Assembly: GCA_028554755.1 (NCBI GenBank)
Contig: JAPTOF010000001.1
Span: 4,384,501-4,448,500 of the forward strand
Direction: 5' to 3'
Origin: Cordia subcordata
Taxonomy: Eukaryota > Streptophyta > Magnoliopsida > Boraginales > Cordiaceae
DNA length: 64,000 nt
The notes beneath the pieces are model-generated. The model did no database searches and was not told the DNA's origin. It saw only the letters and a list, made by a program, of their open reading frames with translations. Within the stretch, counting starts at the first letter, position 1. The number at the start of each line of letters is the position of its first letter. The position numbers were made by a program, and so were the translations under genes. This document shows positions 59,229-64,000 of the stretch, piece after piece.

Positions 59229-59309
59229 TGGGCAAAGGAAGTACGCTAATGGGCCAACTATTTAATTATGGGTCAATCCCAGCCCAGTTATACCAGTGAC
59301 GTTTGGGCT
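59229..59309 (-). promoter_or_regulatory. Cluster of site II (TGGGCY-type) elements in the TAF5 promoter
   Basis: TGGGC at 59229, TGGGCC at 59250, AGCCCA at 59281 and TGGGCT at 59304 fall within 81 bp, upstream of the TAF5 leader exon. Site II elements bind TCP-type factors and are enriched in promoters of housekeeping genes such as ribosomal protein genes, which suits a basal transcription factor. Confidence 0.5.
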
Positions 59310-59439
59310 TTAGAGGAGCTAAAGAGTCTCATAATACGTTTCTCAAGCACAATGAGATATGTTCTGATCCCAAATAGAAAAAAAAAAAGAAAAAAGAAAA
59401 AAAGCACACTGACATGTGGTACTTTTAATTGGGGCCTAT

Positions 59440-60866
59440 TTCTCTTAGGTCTGTCTTACGGTTAGAGAGTAACTACCCGTCTCCAGTGAGTTTTCTGTGC
59501 CGTTTCTTCTCACTCCGGCGGTAGTCCCCTCCACACCGGTGGTGCTTTTCTTTTTATTTCCCTTTTTCGTTTGTCCTTTGGTTTTTCTTTCATATGTTTT
59601 AGTCTTTCTCTCTTGTGTTGTCCTCTTTCCCTGTTTGTTTGTGTATTTTCCTTCTTTCTCTTTGTGTTTCTTTTTCCTGGTGCGTCTTTCGGTATGTTTT
59701 TTTTATGTGTCCATTACTTTCTCTGTTTTTGTTTTTCTTCTTACCCCGGCCTCTCGTTGTCGAGAACCACTCGATTATGATGCTCCTAATCTATTTTCGG
59801 GTCTTGATTGAAAGGAGATAAGGTGGTTGATCCCTCTACTTGTTCAAGCCATGAACCTAGAGGGCCGGTTCTCTCTTTTAGGATATTTAGACTACCTAGG
59901 GTGCAAAATTCCTTAGCCCATCCTCTATCCGAGGTGATATGTCCCGTTGATCTCACATTTATTCTTTGGCCTTCCGACGGTTACTACTTTGTTGATGTAT
60001 TATTTGGATCGTGATGAGTACTGTGGTAGTTTGTCGTCTTGCGATGCCCGGGGGTGATGTTGGAATGTGATGTGTTAGAGGTCTTCCAGGGTGTAATTCA
60101 GTGTCCTAGCAGCAAACTGTTGACAATATGTTGGTTTATATGGCAAGCCAGGAATGAATGGGTGTTCGAGGGGAGATTCCCAAATCAAAGTTAGAATTGA
60201 GCAATTTGCATCCTGTTTGTTGTGAGAGTATGTTGCTGCCAATTCAGGTGGTCTATTACCAGAGTTTGCTACTGCATTATCATTGTTGTTTGTGAAGTCT
60301 CGCTTCACTGGAAAAGACTCTAGTGCTTAGTGCAGGGCTTTCTCCAATGGCCTGACTATGAATACGGATATTTTATTTGATCTGTTGACAAAGGTGGCTA
60401 GATTGGCATGGATATGTCGAGACTCCAGTGCGGAGTTTTCTAATGAGGGTGCTAAACGATGCCTTCCCGAGGATGCTCCTGAAGCAGAGGCTTAGACATT
60501 ATTTTCTGGTTGTCAATTTGTTGCTCGTAATGGTATGCATCATGTTCTTTTTAAGGGCGATGGTGCTAAGATCTTCAATGGAGTATCCCAGTCTTCTATA
60601 ATTAAGAACTGGACCATTGTGAGCCTGCTATAAGAGCTTCCTCTGCATTTTGATAGACCTCCTTCACATGGTTTGTTCCTATTTAAAAGGTCTATTAATG
60701 GTTTTGCAGCTTGGGTATTTAGAGCTGCTAGGAGAAATGTATTGCCTTCCAACTGGTTTTCACAGCCTCTTGTGGCTTCTACTTGTATTGTATTGCACAC
60801 CCAATCTCTGTTTGAGGTTGGTGATGCTATGTTTTATAAAATTTTTCTGGTTACTGACAAAAAAAA
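59440..60866 (+). mobile_element. Retroposed insertion, 1427 bp, 13-bp target site duplication
   Basis: AATTGGGGCCTAT (59427-59439) and AATTGGGGCATAT (60867-60879) flank the insert, differing at one base. The insert ends GTTACTGACAAAAAAAAA, an A tail, so it was made by target-primed reverse transcription. Its head is GC-rich then T-rich. A decayed frame near 60134 reads CWFIWQARNEWVFE, like the C-terminal part of plant LINE ORF2. A later frame (60540-60850) is protein-like with stops. It is probably a rearranged or truncated LINE. No intact gene. Confidence 0.7.
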
Positions 60867-60879
60867 AATTGGGGCATAT

Positions 60880-63800
60880 AATTTTGTTTTATCGTCAATT
60901 GGGGCGCACAAATTGGATTCTATCATATTAATTATTTTCTTTTGTAGTAATATGAGAGAAAAATTTTAACCATTCATATATACATATATACATATATATA
61001 ATATTATCTCCACTGTTAAATTTAAACCTCAAAAAAAGTATCCGTTCTTTCAAAAAATGTTTTTTTCTCATCCAATTACTCAGTTTTTTTGGAATTTGAA
61101 ATTCATTAATGGCTAAAATAATATTATAATATATTAATTGCTTAAATTTCTCTTTCATATCACTATGAGAGAATAGTTAATATGAAAAGATCTTGTTGCC
61201 CCTATATAGGAAATCAAATAAATATTTTATCCTAATAAACTTCATCGACTAAGTTGATAAACTTTTCTTCACATGATCTTGAGTTATTTTTGCTAAAGAG
61301 TTTTTTTTTTTTTTTTTTACGTTTATTATATTAATATATTTATTATCGTTAATTTTCTAATTAAATCCTGACCCACATTTAATTCCTGATTCTGCCCCTG
61401 TTAATTTGGTTATACATTATGCGTTTTGCACTCAATAGTTACTGAATTCTAGTCTTTTTGTTCTCATAAAAGAGTCAGAAATCAACTTCCCCACCAAATT
61501 GCCCCTTTCCGGATTTTATATATAAAAATTTTAATGATTTAGAGAGAAACACTGGATTTCTTTTGGTCGTTCGAAATAATGGTTTGAGCGTACAATTCAA
61601 GTAGTCACCTCCTAGACATTATAATGAAGGAGAAGAATGTCATAATGAGTCAAAATAAATGAAGTCATATGTATTATTAGGAGGACTTTTAGTCTTGAGT
61701 TAAGATCTTCTCGTCATATGACATAGTTAATTACGAAGTCATGCCTGTGCTAACCTGGTGGCCAAGATAGAAACCAATAATGAAGTAAACAAAGCAGAGA
61801 AGCCCTCGAGTAATATGTATGTATGTATCTTCTTGGCTAAGTTGTAGGCGTGATAATCTATGTATGTGGTTAATTAGGGACCTAAATTTTGTCCAGTCAC
61901 TAATCACTATTAGATATGTAGGAAACATGAGTATTTCCGTCAAATTAAATGATTATTTATTTTAAGTGAAGTGATAGACAGATACATATGGTTATCACAC
62001 TACTCGATCCCAGACGGAGGTGATATTATCTTAGATTGTTTAATTTGTCCTCCGGAGCTATTGTTTTCATTTTGAAGCATTCTTTTAGTTTCGGCTCGAG
62101 GTTCAATGGAATTAATTAACCTGATGCATCTTACAAAAGTGGATTTATCACATCCCAAATCCAGAAGTTTACATATTCAAGCGACAATAATTTTTAAAAC
62201 TACAAACAATTATTATCTCAAAAGAAAAAATCAATATATCTAAAATAATTATTAATGTGAATTACTATCCATAATACCTCTTACGGTAATATGCATATTA
62301 CCTCCTTTGTTTTGTAAAGTTGCTAAGATCTCTTTTATTTTAATACTCGCACACGCCCCCTCATGTTATAAAGAATATTGCACAAAAATCTTAAAATTTA
62401 GAATGATAGTGCAAAATAAGAGGCATCAACAACATTATTTATATTTTTGGGAGTATACTTTATTGTCATATCTAATTTTGCCGATACAAGATATCATCAC
62501 CAAAATGTTAGTACGTGAAAATTTAAGTTCATGAGGGAAAATTTGATGCCTGCAGAAAGTCGATTGGAAGATTATATATTAATTAATTGAGCAATGTATA
62601 TGTCTTCGTCATCGCGAAAAGACCTACAACAAATGGGAGCAATCTTCCGTGAAATTCAACTAGTTGCAATTTTTTCTTTCTTTCTTTCTTTCTTTTTTTT
62701 TTTCAAAAGACCTTGTTAGATAATATATCTATCTGTGAAGGATACAGGTAAATATTTGTGGAATTGTCACATGCGAAGGTACTTTTGGTTTCTTCATGAG
62801 AAACAAATTACCGGCAAAAACGATAGTAAACTGTACAATAACAAATATATTGCTATTTTGATCTTTTTCTTTAATCTGTGCTAGCTGTAAGAAGACATTA
62901 AGACCAACTAATGCGAATGGAAAAAGGAAATGCGCCCGTCGCACGGCATCACAACAGGAATAATTAAGAATCAACGAATTCTATCTTAAAATCAATTACC
63001 GTTAAGGGGAATAACTCAAATTTTCTGTTTATTTGTAATTATTATGTTTATGATTTTTTTAATAGGGAACCATGTCAGTTGCATAATTCTGAGAGATGAT
63101 TTTTGTTTTCGGCCGCTATATATTCAGCAATCTGAAGCAGAAATTTGGACACATATTGGAACAAGTTGATATTCTCCGTGTAGACATTAATTAATGGTTG
63201 ATGTAATCATGAGTAGGTCTTATTCTCATTTAATTTCTTTAATTTGTTGTATATTTTAGTAGAGCATGAATAAAAGATGAGCCAAAGCAAAGTACACAGA
63301 ATCAATTTAGGAAATGTTGTGACTATTTCTCTTCACAATTGCAGCTTAGCCGCGTGCCTTGGGAGAAAATTTTTCTCAGCACAAAGATATAGGGCCTTCA
63401 GAGATTGACTCCTTTTGCTAACAGCCAGAATAGAGTTATGACAGCAAAAACATGTCTCTGAGATATTGCAGCATCTTTATGAAATCGGAATGTTGTTTAT
63501 GTGATTCCTATGCCTTGGCTCGTTGATTTTTTGTCCTAACTTTCCAGACCAAGATTGGTACTAAAACTCGAGCTGGTTACATCACAAGGAATATGGAGAT
63601 GAAGATAAAAGATAATGGAAACGGATTTTTTTATAACGCAGTGATATATACATGTGCGAGCAAAGTTTCATTGTTTGTGAACTATGTAACTATAATAAAA
63701 TAATACGGACAACCTATTACTTTTGAATCCCATTCATAACTTATGTAATTAAGAAGGGTTTTTCACTTGACAATAATACAAGACAAAGTATGTGACAGAA

Positions 63801-64000
63801 ACTATGCCAGGAAACATCATTAGGATTTGCCAGAAAGCACTTAGTTCATGAGACAACATTTCAAGATACAAAATCAGTGTATCTCTTTTCCAGTTATTAT
63901 TTTCTTTTTATCCATTTGCTATTGGGTGATGAAGCCAAAGTAACTGTGTACTTTTATGGACACTAAATCACCAAGCTGGTTAAATATTAAACTGTCTCCA
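60880..64000. other. Intergenic region at the right edge
   Basis: AT-rich, with a (TTTC)n/T tract at 62671-62702. Near 61372-61410 the minus strand reads CAGGGGCAGAATCAGGAATT, a phrase I associate with plant repeats. The block 63300-63600 is less AT-rich and could be an edge of the next gene, but I see no supported exon. Confidence 0.45.

Noticed and set aside
59497..59821. Overlapping 68-104 codon frames rich in Phe, Leu and Val
   Set aside because: They are the T-rich head of the retroposed insert, open in all three frames by composition.
59043..60497. Shared word TGAAGCAGAGGCTT in the TAF5 leader and the retroposed insert
   Set aside because: Only 14 nt long and flanking sequence does not match; probably chance.

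Overview
This is a 64 kb piece of nuclear DNA from a flowering plant, most likely a eudicot. The genes have short exons with GT..AG introns. The proteins match well-known plant families, the intergenic DNA is very AT-rich with many (AT)n tracts, and small TIR transposons and retroposed fragments are common. I cannot name the species from sequence alone. There is no sign of prokaryotic or organellar origin.

Layout: positions 1-11.2 kb contain no gene and are packed with repeats. These are a degenerate tandem repeat (285-805), TTA-flanked TIR elements, an LTR element with a nested solo LTR (4307 to about 5950), and an element with a long inverted repeat (8034-9208). Seven protein-coding genes follow. 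They are a three-zinc-finger LSD1-like protein (LOL1 type, 11840-13291, +), a small group-4 LEA protein (15957-16442, +), the AP-2 complex mu subunit with 13 coding exons (19701-25842, +), a two-AT-hook AHL DNA-binding protein (27994-30951, +), a SAUR-like protein (33463-33828, +), an intronless one-AT-hook AHL23-like protein (39648-40502, -), and TFIID subunit TAF5 (54821-56833, -) with a 5' leader exon near 59.0-59.1 kb. The stretch 41-54 kb has no gene I can support. At 59440-60866 there is a retroposed insertion with a 13-bp target duplication. The last 3 kb hold nothing I recognise.

The genes do not form one pathway. LOL1-type and LEA proteins belong to stress and cell-death families, AP2M to clathrin-mediated endocytosis, SAUR to auxin-linked growth, and TAF5 to basal transcription. 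The two AHL genes come from the two major AHL subtypes and lie about 8.7 kb apart. AHL proteins are known to multimerise through their PPC domain, so the pair is worth noting.

The clearest novelty is in the mobile DNA. Insertion order can be read directly at several places: a solo LTR inside an older LTR element followed by a tandem duplication across the junction, and a Tourist-like MITE nested inside a larger TTA-flanked element. Other points are a decaying unidentified ORF near 37.2 kb, an orphan cluster of four G-boxes at 53.4-53.5 kb, and an exon-like segment on the minus strand near 49.8 kb. I found no convincing new molecular system.
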